The position numbers and the translations under genes were made by a program. Below are positions 39,600 to 52,768 of a stretch of DNA of 64,000 nt, one piece after another. How positions within the stretch are numbered: the stretch's first letter is position 1; every line of letters begins with the position of its first letter. The DNA comes from Mesorhizobium sp. B4-1-3 (GTDB lineage Bacteria; Pseudomonadota; Alphaproteobacteria; Rhizobiales; Rhizobiaceae), in contig NZ_VFTG01000013.1 in NCBI RefSeq assembly GCF_006439355.1, positions 1 to 64,000 of the forward strand, given 5' to 3'. The notes under the pieces are model-generated. The model was not told the origin of the DNA and did no database searches. It saw only the letters and a program-made list of their open reading frames with translations.

Positions 39600-40820
39600 A
39601 TGTTCGGACGGTTTGTGGAGCGACGGGCGGAAGAAGCCCTTGCGGATACCCCCGTGGTCCTGATCGTGGGACCGCGGCGGGCCGGCAAGACCACGCTCGT
39701 CCGAAAGATGGGCGACGCTGGCCGAACCTATATCACGCTGGACGATCAGACGGTTCTCGCGGCGGCCCAATCCGATCCGGCCGGCTTCATCCGGGGTCTG
39801 GATCAAGCCATCATCGACGAGATCCAGCGCGCGCCTGACCTGCTGCTAGCGATCAAGAAGACGGTCGACGAGGACTATCGGCCCGGACGATTCCTGCTGA
39901 CCGGATCGGCGAACGTGCTGACCCTGCCGCGGATCGCCGACAGCCTGGCCGGACGGATGGAGACCATCCAGATGCTGCCGCTGGCAAAGGCCGAGATCGA
40001 AGGCCGGACGCCGACCTTTCTCGAGCGTCTGTTCGAAGGAAAGCTCCAGAGCCAGCGGAATGCGATCGTCGGCGACGATCTGGTCGAACTCGTCCTGCTC
40101 GGAGGATTTCCGGAGGCAATCAGCCGCGACAATGAGCGGCGGCGGCAGGACTGGTTGCGGTCCTATCTCACGTCGATCCTGACGCGCGATCTGCGCGACA
40201 TCGCCGACGTGGAGAAACTGACCGAGCTTCCGAAATTCGTGCGGCTGCTGGCCGAGCATTCGGGACAGTTGGTGAACTATTCGCAGTTCGCAGCCGGCAT
40301 CAACGTCACCCACAAGACCGGGCAGCGCTATGTCGGGCTGCTCGAACAGGTGTTCCTGATCGCAACGGTGCAGCCCTGGTTCACCAATGCGCTGAAGCGC
40401 ATCGTCAAGACGCCCAAGCTGCACTTCCTCGATTCCGGCCTGCTGGCGACCGTGCGCGGGCTCACCTTCGACAGGGTGAAGGCCGATCGCGGAACATTCG
40501 GCGCGCTCCTGGAGAGCTTCGTGTTCTCGGAAGTGCTGAAGCTGATGAGCGCCTCAGACCTGCGGCTGACACCGCATCATTTCCGGGATCGGGACATGCG
40601 CGAAGTGGACATCGTACTGGAGCGCGATGACGGCATGATCGTCGGGATCGAAGTGAAGGCGAGCGCTACGGTGAAAGCGGGCGACTTCGCTGGTCTTCGC
40701 GCGCTGGCCGAGGCGTGCGGGGATCGCTTCGCCTTCGGCGCAGTCCTCTATGACAGCACAGATGTCGTACCGTTCGGCGACAGGTTGGCGGCGGCGCCAC
40801 TGTCTTCACTTTGGGGATGA
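39600..40820 (+). CDS. AAA family ATPase with DUF4143 domain
   Basis: 406 residues. AAA_14 domain: Walker A V-G-P-R-R-A-G-K-T-T near residue 24, Walker B A-I-I-D-E-I-Q-R-A-P near residue 71 and the L-T-G-S-A-N sensor. The C-terminal DUF4143 part (about 200-390) carries H-F-R-D-R-D-M-R-E-V-D-I-V-L-E and I-V-G-I-E-V-K-A-S, a D...E-x-K pattern resembling the PD-(D/E)XK nuclease core. These ATPases are widespread, often mobile, and of unclear function. It is convergent with the CBASS operon and is the first gene of the island by position, but no functional tie is visible. Confidence 0.88.
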   Translation: MFGRFVERRAEEALADTPVVLIVGPRRAGKTTLVRKMGDAGRTYITLDDQTVLAAAQSDPAGFIRGLDQAIIDEIQRAPDLLLAIKKTVDEDYRPGRFLLTGSANVLTLPRIADSLAGRMETIQMLPLAKAEIEGRTPTFLERLFEGKLQSQRNAIVGDDLVELVLLGGFPEAISRDNERRRQDWLRSYLTSILTRDLRDIADVEKLTELPKFVRLLAEHSGQLVNYSQFAAGINVTHKTGQRYVGLLEQVFLIATVQPWFTNALKRIVKTPKLHFLDSGLLATVRGLTFDRVKADRGTFGALLESFVFSEVLKLMSASDLRLTPHHFRDRDMREVDIVLERDDGMIVGIEVKASATVKAGDFAGLRALAEACGDRFAFGAVLYDSTDVVPFGDRLAAAPLSSLWG

Positions 40821-40882
40821 GACCGGTCTGCGATGGCGCGTCTTGATGCAGCGCCAATGTGCGCATCTACTACGCCGTTCGA

Positions 40883-41533
40883 TCAGTTTTTTGGGTCGAG
40901 CCGAAGCAACATGCGCCGGGCGATATCAGGCGGCACTCTCCGGTGCATCGCCATCAAATCTTGATGGTGGCAGCGCCGTAGCGCCTTGCCACTTCCACAC
41001 GGGCACGGCCAGTGGCCCTTTGGCCAATCCTGGGATAGCAGACGTAGATGATAGAGCAGGCTTTCTCGCTTGTTCGCTATTCCCAGCGCATCGGCATAAG
41101 CTTCCTCAAGTCCCTTCAGACCGTGTGGCCGTTCGCCAAACGGCCATTTTCCGGTCTTTTCGAACCAAAATTGTCCGAGAAAATATTCGCTGAGAGGGCC
41201 CTTGAGGAAGCTCCCAAACGAATGGTCACGCGAGGCGGCCAGCCAGTTTTCCCAAACCGTGACACAGCAATCCCCGTCGGGATTGATGTGTCGGTCCGGA
41301 TTGCGTGGAATCCTGCCGCCAACTTCGAAAACCTTTGGCTCCCGCCGCGGATAAAGGTCGGGCAATTCCATCCTGATGTTGAATTCGGCGATCGGCCCAT
41401 CCGGGGCGGCGACGACGTCCCGTTCAGATACGAGGTAGCTGCCTTCGACCAGGATCCGTCGATCGGCCGCGGTGGCGCGCAGCTTCGGCTGGTCAAAGGC
41501 GATCGCGGCCTTGACCTCCTTGAGGGTGAGCAA
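40883..41533 (-). CDS. CBASS-associated E2-like protein with SEC-C zinc motif
   Basis: 216 residues from a TTG start with AAGGAGG 8-9 bases upstream, 14 bp after the CD-NTase stop. The E2-like fold shows E-F-N-I-R-M-E-L-P-D-L-Y-P-R-R-E-P-K-V-F, then H82-I-N-P-D-G-D-C-C-V with the candidate catalytic Cys at 89 or 90. A C-terminal SEC-C zinc motif C-P-C-G-S-G-K-A-L-R-R-C-H-H is fused. In short type II CBASS an E2-only protein, with no E1 or JAB partner, modifies or primes the CD-NTase; no E1 or JAB gene is present here. Confidence 0.85.
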   Translation of the reverse strand: MLTLKEVKAAIAFDQPKLRATAADRRILVEGSYLVSERDVVAAPDGPIAEFNIRMELPDLYPRREPKVFEVGGRIPRNPDRHINPDGDCCVTVWENWLAASRDHSFGSFLKGPLSEYFLGQFWFEKTGKWPFGERPHGLKGLEEAYADALGIANKRESLLYHLRLLSQDWPKGHWPCPCGSGKALRRCHHQDLMAMHRRVPPDIARRMLLRLDPKN

Positions 41534-41547
41534 CTCGGCTGGCCTCC

Positions 41548-42804
41548 TTACGACCTTGCCCAAGGTTTCGACTGCGGTCCGGCACGGTTGATCTGGTCGA
41601 CGGCGTGTTGGGCGCGATCCACATCCTCCGCACGCGCGGCGCTGGTGATGATGGCCGGCGCCGCAAGGCCGGCGGCTGCAACCGGCAGCACTGCCGCCAT
41701 GGCGCGATCGACGAGTTGCGGACCGAGATGCTCGCGGAGCAGCTCGGGGACTTTGTCGAAGGCGTTCGCCCGCAGATAGAGGGCGAAATCCTGGCGGGCC
41801 TGACCGAGCCAACGGTCGAAGTTCTCGCTCTTCTTGGGCTCTTCCGCCCATTTGTCGGCGAAGTTCTCGGCAGGGTTGACCGGGTTGGCGACCCAGGCAG
41901 CGCCGCCGCGATCCTCGATGTAGCGGTCCATCACAGTCAGGATGCTCTGCAGCGCCCCCGAGATGGTCGTCTCCTCGTTATAGGCGTGGGCCGAGAGCGT
42001 CGTGATGATGATCGAGATCGGCTTGTGTTCGCAATCCTCGGCGAACATGCAGTCGCGGTGGCGTTTCAGAAGCTGGACCGCGCGCTGGAGCGGGGTCTTG
42101 ACCTTGTAATCGGGAATTTCATCGACGCTGGCGGTGATCCGCTCGCGCTTGGCGAAGGCCTTCTTGCTCTCGGTCAGTTGGACGAGCATCCGGTTCCGGA
42201 ACCATGCGCCATAGCCGGTCGGATTGCTCTGCGGCCAATCCTCGGTCGGCTGATCGTAGTGCGGGAGGGTCTTGTCGGTGATGGCGATGGCATGCCCGCT
42301 CAGTGCGCTGTCGTGCGCCAGAGTGCGATAACCCTCCGCCAGGAGCTTGGTCTGATAGCGCTGCGCGTCAGGCAGCGCCGGCAGAATGTCCATGTGGAAT
42401 TGCGCGCCTGCAGCGTAGTTGAGGGTCCAGCAACGCCGGCCGTCGTCGGGCTTGGTCATGCCATGGGCCTTGGCATAGAGTCCGACCTCGTAGCCGACCG
42501 CATCCTTCAGGCTTTTCTGCGTGAACTCGGCCTTCGTCGCATTCAAGCGACAGACAAGATCAACATCATACTCCTCGGCGTCGGTGAGCGGCCGGGTCAC
42601 GGTACCGAGCAGGAAAGACCCCTGCGGCGAGATCGCCGGATCATAGTCGGCCAGCGTGGACTCAGGACGGTCGAGCCAGTTGCCGATCGCTTCGTAACGG
42701 GACCTCGCCTCCTCGAGCTTGGACGGCGGGATGGCGAGAGCTTCCGCCATCGCTTCCAGGATATCATCGTGCGTCTTGGCGAGGCGCTTGTCGTGCATGG
42801 TCAT
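41548..42804 (-). CDS. CD-NTase (CBASS cyclic-oligonucleotide synthase)
   Basis: 418 residues from ATG 42804, four bases after the phospholipase stop, with AGGTGAT as ribosome site. The nucleotidyltransferase core is intact: G62-S63 in P-Q-G-S-F-L-L-G-T, D80 and D82 in E-Y-D-V-D-L-V, and D139 in F-H-M-D-I-L-P-A-L. A helical C-terminal domain includes L-Q-R-A-V-Q-L-L-K-R-H-R-D. On infection it should make a cyclic di- or trinucleotide that activates the neighbouring phospholipase. The last residues are the expected target for E2-dependent modification. Confidence 0.92.
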   Translation of the reverse strand: MTMHDKRLAKTHDDILEAMAEALAIPPSKLEEARSRYEAIGNWLDRPESTLADYDPAISPQGSFLLGTVTRPLTDAEEYDVDLVCRLNATKAEFTQKSLKDAVGYEVGLYAKAHGMTKPDDGRRCWTLNYAAGAQFHMDILPALPDAQRYQTKLLAEGYRTLAHDSALSGHAIAITDKTLPHYDQPTEDWPQSNPTGYGAWFRNRMLVQLTESKKAFAKRERITASVDEIPDYKVKTPLQRAVQLLKRHRDCMFAEDCEHKPISIIITTLSAHAYNEETTISGALQSILTVMDRYIEDRGGAAWVANPVNPAENFADKWAEEPKKSENFDRWLGQARQDFALYLRANAFDKVPELLREHLGPQLVDRAMAAVLPVAAAGLAAPAIITSAARAEDVDRAQHAVDQINRAGPQSKPWARS

Positions 42805-42808
42805 GGCA

Positions 42809-43774
42809 TCACCTGTAGTGAGGGGTGAATTCCTCAGCAGGCGCGCCGAAGAATTGCGGTTGAAGGATGGGTTTCTGGATTCGCGCCTCGGCAAAGGCGC
42901 GGTCTTTCAAGCTGCGGATGCGGCTGGTGTCGTCGAGGGAATAGAAGCCATCGGGGACAGGCTGGGAGACGCGGTAAATGGCGCGCCGCTCATGCGGATC
43001 GCCCGTCAGAATCTGGGCGATGCCGAGAGAGCCATGCGACTGGCCAGCCATGAACAGGCTGGCGAGCTGCGGCGCGAGACTGGCTGCGCCATAGGCTTCG
43101 CGCACAACCTTGATGTCCTCCAGGCACCCGATGCTGAGAACGCGGATGTCTTCGGCCGGCCAGCCCAAAGTCGCCATCGCTTCGACGACCGCGATCCCGG
43201 TCGGGTTGTTGGCCCAGAGCCCGCCATCGACCAGTCCGACGTCATTGGCCGTGACGTGCTGCGCGAAATAGGTTGGCGCTGCCGCCGTCGCCATCGCGGC
43301 GTCGACCGCGAACTCCTTATAGTCGGTCCGGAGCCGGGGGTGATGGGCGGTCTTGAAGATGTAGACGCCTTGCGTCTGGGGATGCCATGCGGGGATCACC
43401 AAGCGTGTCCGAGCCTCGCCAAGTTTGCGGTCCCCCAGCACGCCATGGAGCGCGTCGCGGAGCGGCTGCGCGCTGTATTTCGGCCCCCAAAGCAACCAGC
43501 GTCCCTTACGCAGGTGCCGGCCGACCCAGCCTGCAATGCCCCCGCGCGTCTGCGCGAAGATCGCCGGCCCCTTCTCCTCGTAAAACTTGAGAATATCGGA
43601 GGCGCGCAGCCCAAGCGCCAATCCGATGGCGATGATGCCGCCGGTCGAGGTGCCGGAGATGAGATCGAAATAGCGGCCGATGGGCTGCTCAAGGTCGTGT
43701 TCGAGATTGGCGAGGAACGCCGCCGGGAATGTGCCTCGGATGCCGCCGCCATCGATAGTCAGGATACGTTTCAA
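42809..43774 (-). CDS. Patatin-like phospholipase, CBASS effector (CapV type)
   Basis: 321 residues from a TTG start with GAGGGGG eight bases upstream; the frame runs open farther upstream but over the DUF2188 gene. Patatin motifs are complete: oxyanion hole D-G-G-G-I-R-G at 8-14, nucleophile S43 in G-T-S-T-G and catalytic D183 in D-G-G-L-W-A-N-N-P. CapV-type effectors are switched on by cyclic nucleotides and degrade membrane phospholipids, killing the infected cell. Here it is followed 4 bp later by the CD-NTase. Confidence 0.92.
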   Translation of the reverse strand: MKRILTIDGGGIRGTFPAAFLANLEHDLEQPIGRYFDLISGTSTGGIIAIGLALGLRASDILKFYEEKGPAIFAQTRGGIAGWVGRHLRKGRWLLWGPKYSAQPLRDALHGVLGDRKLGEARTRLVIPAWHPQTQGVYIFKTAHHPRLRTDYKEFAVDAAMATAAAPTYFAQHVTANDVGLVDGGLWANNPTGIAVVEAMATLGWPAEDIRVLSIGCLEDIKVVREAYGAASLAPQLASLFMAGQSHGSLGIAQILTGDPHERRAIYRVSQPVPDGFYSLDDTSRIRSLKDRAFAEARIQKPILQPQFFGAPAEEFTPHYR

Positions 43775-43797
43775 CGCGCGCCCCCTCTGCTCGTCGC

Positions 43798-44067
43798 CTA
43801 GTGCTTCTGGTCCCGCGGCGGATTCGGATCGTTGCCGGGCGGCACCGTGTCGGAATCCCGCCAACGGCCGTCGCGGCCCTGAATACGAACCTCGCCGCCA
43901 CCGAGATTGCGAACCGTCTGCTTCGCGGCCTGCTCGGCGTCGCGCTGGGTGGAATGGACGCTGCTCGCGCGCTCGCTGCCGGGCGCTTTCACGGCCCAGC
44001 CCTTCGGATGCTTGGTGACGTATCTGTCGGCCACGGTGAACTCCAGCCATTGACTCGGTGACGACAT
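43798..44067 (-). CDS. DUF2188 domain-containing protein
   Basis: 89 residues. The DUF2188 pattern is visible: A-D-R-Y-V-T-K-H-P-K-G-W-A-V-K-A-P-G-S-E-R-A-S-S-V-H with later Q-R-D-A-E-Q-A-A-K-Q-T-V-R-N-L-G-G-G and I-Q-G-R-D-G-R-W-R-D-S. This family accompanies many defence and mobile genes with no known activity. It is the first gene of the CBASS operon, 23 bp before the phospholipase start, and lies across from the WYL regulator, so it may be part of the defence unit. Confidence 0.85.
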   Translation of the reverse strand: MSSPSQWLEFTVADRYVTKHPKGWAVKAPGSERASSVHSTQRDAEQAAKQTVRNLGGGEVRIQGRDGRWRDSDTVPPGNDPNPPRDQKH

Positions 44068-44078
44068 GAATATATAAA
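44050..44078 (+). promoter_or_regulatory. Sigma-70-like promoter for the WYL regulator operon
   Basis: TTGACT at 44050-44055, a 17-bp spacer, and TATAAA at 44073-44078. The predicted start (about 44085) falls inside the palindrome at 44076-44111. It is 57 bp before the GTG of the WYL gene. Confidence 0.6.
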
Positions 44079-44111
44079 CTAATCGCGTTCGTCGCAAGAT
44101 GCGTATAGTTT
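44076..44111. promoter_or_regulatory. Palindromic operator between CBASS and the WYL regulator
   Basis: Half-site AAACTAATCGC (44076-44086) and inverted half-site AAACTATACGC (read on the minus strand at 44111-44101) match at 9 of 11 positions, 14 bp apart. It overlaps the plus-strand promoter and is 9 bp upstream of the DUF2188 start, so one bound WYL dimer could control both directions. Confidence 0.6.
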
Positions 44112-44134
44112 TTATCTTCATATGAGGACCGCGA

Positions 44135-44998
44135 GTGCGTTGGGGCGTCGAACAAAGGCTTGAGTTTATTGAGTTCCGCCTGTTCTGGGAGGGCTCGATC
44201 AATCGCGCCGACATCGTGGAGTTTTTCGGCGTGTCCGTGCCGCAGGCGTCAAAAGACCTGACGCTCTATCAGGAGCGCGCGCCAGGAAACATGGACTACG
44301 ACACGCGGGCCAAGCGCTATGTCGCTGCCGAAAAGTTCGTGCTGCGGTTCCTCGACCCGGATCCTTATGTGTATCTCGCGCAGCTCCGCTCTGTGGCCGA
44401 AGGCACCGTCCCCTCCCATGATTCCTGGATCGCCGCGCTACCCCGGGCCGATGTCGCGCTGACGCCCAAGCGGGACATCGACATCAAGGTCCTGCGCCGG
44501 ATCCTCGATGCCGCGCGCGAAGGCGCGTCGGTGGACGTCTTCTATCAGTCGATGAACAAGGTGCGCCCCGACCCCATCTGGCGCCGTATCACACCGCATG
44601 CCTTCGGCTATGACGGCTTCCGCTGGCATACCCGGGCCTATTGCCACATCGAGCACAAGTTCAAAGACTTCCTCCTACCGCGCATTCTGGAGGTCGGCGC
44701 CATCGGTCAACCCGGTGCGACCGGCGAGCAGGACTGGCTCTGGAACAACTATTTCGACGTCGAGATCGGCCCGCATCCGGATCTCACCGAGAGCCAGAAG
44801 AAAGTCGTCGCCAAGGACTATGGGTTCGACCATGGCAATGGCGTGCTTTCGGTTCGCTATGCGATGCTGTTCTATGTTTTGAAGCGACTGGGTCTTCTCG
44901 GCGACGCGATAAAGCAAAACGCTCGCACGCAGCATATTGTCGCAATAAACCGCAAAGAGACCGAGGCTGCGCTGGAGCGGGCGGAGTTTCGGCAGTGA
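44135..44998 (+). CDS. WYL-domain transcriptional regulator (CapW/BrxR type)
   Basis: 287 residues from a GTG with GAGGA upstream. The N-terminal winged helix-turn-helix (R-L-E-F-I-E-F-R-L-F-W-E-G-S-I-N-R-A-D-I split by the loop, then F-F-G-V-S-V-P-Q-A-S-K-D-L) is followed by the WYL domain with R-R-I-T-P-H-A-F-G-Y-D-G-F-R-W-H-T-R-A-Y-C-H and a C-terminal WCX-like part. Proteins of this class repress CBASS (CapW) or BREX (BrxR) operons and respond to infection signals. Here it stands between a CBASS operon and a second defence operon and could control both; the next gene starts 25 bp later. Confidence 0.9.
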   Translation: MRWGVEQRLEFIEFRLFWEGSINRADIVEFFGVSVPQASKDLTLYQERAPGNMDYDTRAKRYVAAEKFVLRFLDPDPYVYLAQLRSVAEGTVPSHDSWIAALPRADVALTPKRDIDIKVLRRILDAAREGASVDVFYQSMNKVRPDPIWRRITPHAFGYDGFRWHTRAYCHIEHKFKDFLLPRILEVGAIGQPGATGEQDWLWNNYFDVEIGPHPDLTESQKKVVAKDYGFDHGNGVLSVRYAMLFYVLKRLGLLGDAIKQNARTQHIVAINRKETEAALERAEFRQ

Positions 44999-45023
44999 AG
45001 ATATTTGGGGGAAACGTCGGCTG

Positions 45024-48523
<3,500 letters not shown>

Positions 48524-48527
<4 letters not shown>

Positions 48528-51500
48528 GCACGGGGCGTCTGCTTGCAGCCAGCGTCGGCGATCCGCCGGACTATTTCCATAGAATCAGGGAGCGGGCCTC
48601 AAAGCGTTGGGATCAGCTTGAGGCAGACCCTGAGCTTGCAGGGCCTTGGCACCAACTGTTCAAGCAGGTCCAGAGCCCGCGCCATATCCTCTCCGAATTG
48701 CTCCAAAACGCCGATGACGCGGGCGCCAGCGAAGCGCGCGTATCGATCGAGAATGATCGCTTCGTGTTCGAGCACAATGGCGAGGACTTTATCGAGGCGC
48801 ACTTCGCGTCGATCTGCCGCTTTGGCTATTCCAACAAGCGCGCACTCCACACTATCGGTTTCCGCGGCATCGGGTTCAAGAGCACGTTCAGTCTTGGCGA
48901 TCGGGTCGAGCTGTTCACGCCGACCCTGGCCGTGGCCTTCGAGCGCATTCGGTTTACGGAGCCGCACTGGATCGATGGCAGACATCTCACGAACGGCAGC
49001 ACTCGGGTCGAGGTAGCCATCGCCGATTCCCTGCTGCGTCGCGAGGTTGAAAAAAACCTCGATGAGTGGCTGAAGAGTCCAGTTTCGCTGCTCTTCTTCA
49101 AGCGGATTCGCCGGCTGCAGGTCGGCGATCGCGTGGTGCATTGGCAAAGCCTCGGCCCTGGTCCGATCGCCGAGAGCGAATGGATGGGGCTCGACCAGAA
49201 GGCCGACGATCCCTTTCTGCTGGTGCGGTCGGCCGAGGAGGCTTTTCCGGCGGATGCGCTCGATGAAATCCGTAAAGAGCGCATGCTGGGAGCCGAGGAT
49301 AGCAGCGACTTTCCGCCCTGCCGGGTTGAGATCGTGCTGGGCGCAAAGGGAAGACTCTATGTCGTGCTGCCGACCGGAGTTGAAACGGCGCTTCCCTTCG
49401 CCTGCAATGCCCCTTTCATTCAGGATCCGGCGCGCCTCAAGATCAAGGATCCGGAGACCTCGCCGACCAATCGCTGGCTCCTGAACCGAGCGGGCGTACT
49501 CGCCGCCAGCGCGATGATGGAATGGCTCGAACAGGCCAAGACCAGCGCACGGGACCGGACGGGCGCCTATGGTCTGCTGCCTGACGTTGACCGTGAGGCG
49601 ACCACGCTCGAAGGGTCATGCGGCGCGATCGTCGAGCTTGCGTTTGATGGTGCGATCGATGATCGAGCGATCCTGCTGACTGAGAATGGCGAACTGGTCG
49701 CCGCCGGGGGCGCGATCGCCGTTCCGCAGCCGATATTCGACATCTGGCCAGCCGACCAGGCCTTGGCCTTGCTCGACACCAAGTCACGGCCGGCGTTGTG
49801 CCAGCATGTGTCGGTCAAGGATCGGACCAAGCTCGTTCGCTGGGGCCTGGTCGAGGAGTTTTCGAAGGCCGAGCTGCTTCAGCGGTTGCGCAGCAATCAT
49901 CTGCCTCGGCCGTCGACTTGGCGGCACCTGTTGAATCTCTGGTCCTACATCGCTGCCGAGGTGACAGGTTGGCAGTATCAGGACGCCGACGATCTGCGGA
50001 TCGTGCCGGTCCAGGGCAAGGAGGTGCTTTACGCAGCGTCCGAGATCGTTCGGCTCGGTGAGAAAAAGCTTCTCCAATCGGAGGAGGATTGGGAATTCCT
50101 CGCCGGTCATCTGATCGTCCTGAACCAGAATTGGACCCGTTTCCTCGCCGAGCAGCGCCGCGACAAGGCCGAGGGTGGTGGCCGAAGCGACCCGGTTCAG
50201 GCCGCCTTCGCGGTGCTGAAGGAAATTGGTCTGGATGAAACAAGCGACGTCAATGCCGTGATCGAGCGGGTCGCCGCCGATTATTTCAGCTCAGCGCAGC
50301 CGAAGCTGGCGGAGTGCGTCCAGCTTGCTCAGATCGCGGCCAAGCTCGGCGTTACCATCGGCGAATCCTTCCGATATGCTTGCGCCGACCTGAAGCTGCG
50401 GGCGATCGGGAAGGGCGTCCTATTTGATGAAAATGGCTCGTTAGAGGAACTGCTGCCGGAGAGTGTTCAGCAGACGCACCTCGTGCACGCCGATTATGTG
50501 GCAACCTTCAAATCCTGCTCGCGGGAAGATTGGCTTCGCTGGGTATCTTCCGGCCGTTCGGGCCTTCAGACATTCGCACCGCTCGTCCAGAGGCGAGGCA
50601 GCGTCTATGGGCGTCAGCGTGCCACTGCGGAGGCGCAGGCACGCGGGCAGCGCCAACCACTTTCCTATTCCTACGTCACCGACAGCTTCGTCATCGACGA
50701 TTGGGACTTCCCCGCCGACTATTGGCGGCATTGGGAGGTGCTGTCGAAGAGCGATCCGGGCCTCTGGGCCAAGGTCGCCGGGAAGGTCCTGGAACAGCGG
50801 GAGGCCTATTGGTCGCGCGCTTCGAGCGCTCGCCTGTCACAGGTGGCCACCACCGGATCGACGCGATCGGTCACTTCGGAGCCGTTGCTGACGGATTGGT
50901 TACTGAAGCTGCGGACCAAGCCCTGCCTCCCTGACATGCGCAGCATGATCCAGGTTCCGGCGGACCTGGTGCGCAGGAGCCCCGAGACGGAGGCGCTGAT
51001 CGACGTCGAGCCCTTCGTGCATGGCTTGCTCGACCGGGAAACGACACGCCCGCTGCTCGACCTGCTTGGCGTCCGCAGCACGCCGAGCGGCCCCGGACGC
51101 CTGCTCGATCGGCTGCGCGCGCTTGCGAAATCGGACAAGGCTCCGGCGCATGAGGTCGAGAAGTGGTATCGCCGCCTGGACCAAATGCTCGACGGCTGCT
51201 CGACCGCCGACGCCCAAAATCTCAGGAACGCTTTCAAGACCGAGAAGCTGATCCTCGCCCAGGACGGGACCTGGGTGACGTCCGGGGGAGTCTTTCTGGC
51301 CGGGGACGAGGAAGACGTTCCTGGCGCGGCGGTCATCCGGTCCTCTGTGCTCGATCTCAGTCTGTGGCGGCGCATCGGTGTTGCTGAACGGCCCTCCGCA
51401 GACCTGGCGCTGCAATGGCTCGGCACGCTGGGCTCGGGGAAGGCGCTGTCGGCTGACGACGCCCGCCGGGTTCGTTCGCTGCTGGTGCGATACCCGACCC

Positions 51501-52768
51501 GCATCTGGGAAGAGTGCGGCCATTGGGTGAATCTGCTGGGCGAATGGGTGCCGGCCGACACGCTCGCCTATGCGTTGAGCATGCAGACCCTTTTCCGGTG
51601 GAGCCACCTGCACGATTGGGTCAAGCGTAAGACCGCCGACCTTCAGCGGCTACCGGCGGAGACCGTGCAGGCGCCGCCGTTCTCGGCGCTTCCGGCGCTG
51701 TCGGATCTTGTCGAAGAGCGGTTCAACCAGCCATCGTTGCTCGCGCGACTCGAAGACCGGCGCGCCTGGCTGACGGCGTTCGGAACCCAGCTTGGGCGGA
51801 TCGAGCTTGCCGATCCCGCTGAGACCGAGCGAGTGCGGACGCTGGCCGAAGCGATCGCCGCGACGAGCTGGGTCCAGGCGCCCAAGCTGGAGGTCATTCC
51901 CTATCTCGACGGTGTGCCCGCCGGCACGGCGCGGCTCACGGACATCCTGTGGCTCGACCGAAAGCTGTTCGTCAGCCCCTTGACCAAAGCCAAGCTCGCC
52001 AAGCGCGTGCCGGAGGAGATCGGCAGGAGTCTGAACGCGGACATTCGTGCAGCGCTGGCCTATGCGTTCGAGCGGTCGCCCGAAGACATCAAGGAATATC
52101 TTGAGGAGAACTTCACGCTCGGCCCCGAGCAGCGAGCGGTAGCGCCGGTTGTCGAGACCCAGCCCGTAGCCGGGCCGGTCGTTGACGAAGCGGTGGGCGC
52201 GCTCCGCGAGGATGCCGGCGAGTACGCAGAGTCGATCGGCGATGCCCCTGTCGCGGAAGAGCCTGATCTAACCGAGGACGATGAACCCGCGGCCCAGCCA
52301 GAGGCCGAGGAGCCATTGGAAAACCCTGAAGGCGGCTTGCTGGCATCAGAGCCCGTAACCCGGTCGCGCCCGCCCGCGAAGCCGCCACGACCGAACGTGA
52401 TGTCGCGTTTCGCGCTTGCCCAGGGCTACAAGGCCGACGGCGACGATCGCTTCTTCCATGCGGACGGAAGCTGGATCGGCCGCGCCAACGGAGCGAGGTT
52501 TCCGTGGGAGCGCCGCTCGGCGGGCGGCGAGGTCCTGCGTCACTATTACCCGAAGGAACATTGCCTGGAGCACGAGCCGCTCCAGATCGAGGCCGACGTG
52601 TGGGGTCTGCTCGACCAGAAGCCCGACGTCTATTCCTTCATTCTCGTCAACCCCGAGAGCGAGCCGGTTGAGATGACGGGCGCCCGCCTGCGTGCGTTGC
52701 GCGACGACGGCGAAATCACCATTCACCCCGCAACATACAGGCTCGTCCTGTCGGAGGCATCAACGTGA
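48524..52768 (+). CDS. Large GHKL (sacsin-type) ATPase protein
   Basis: 1414 residues; ATGA overlap with the helicase. The N-terminal HSP90/sacsin-like ATP-binding fold is seen in H-I-L-S-E-L-L-Q-N-A-D-D-A-G-A (residues 55-68, with the Mg-binding Asn) and G-F-R-G-I-G-F-K-S (113-121). A long middle region has no recognisable domain. Residues about 1200-1290 are an acidic, proline-rich linker, and the last 120 residues form a compact region with F-F-H-A-D-G-S-W-I-G-R. Sacsin-type ATPases recur in prokaryotic defence islands; the mode of action is unknown. It could be a sensor or a clamp driven by ATP. Confidence 0.85.

Noticed and set aside
42809-44155. 448-aa patatin protein
   Set aside because: The extension overlaps the whole DUF2188 gene and the regulatory gap; the patatin domain begins right at TTG 43774.
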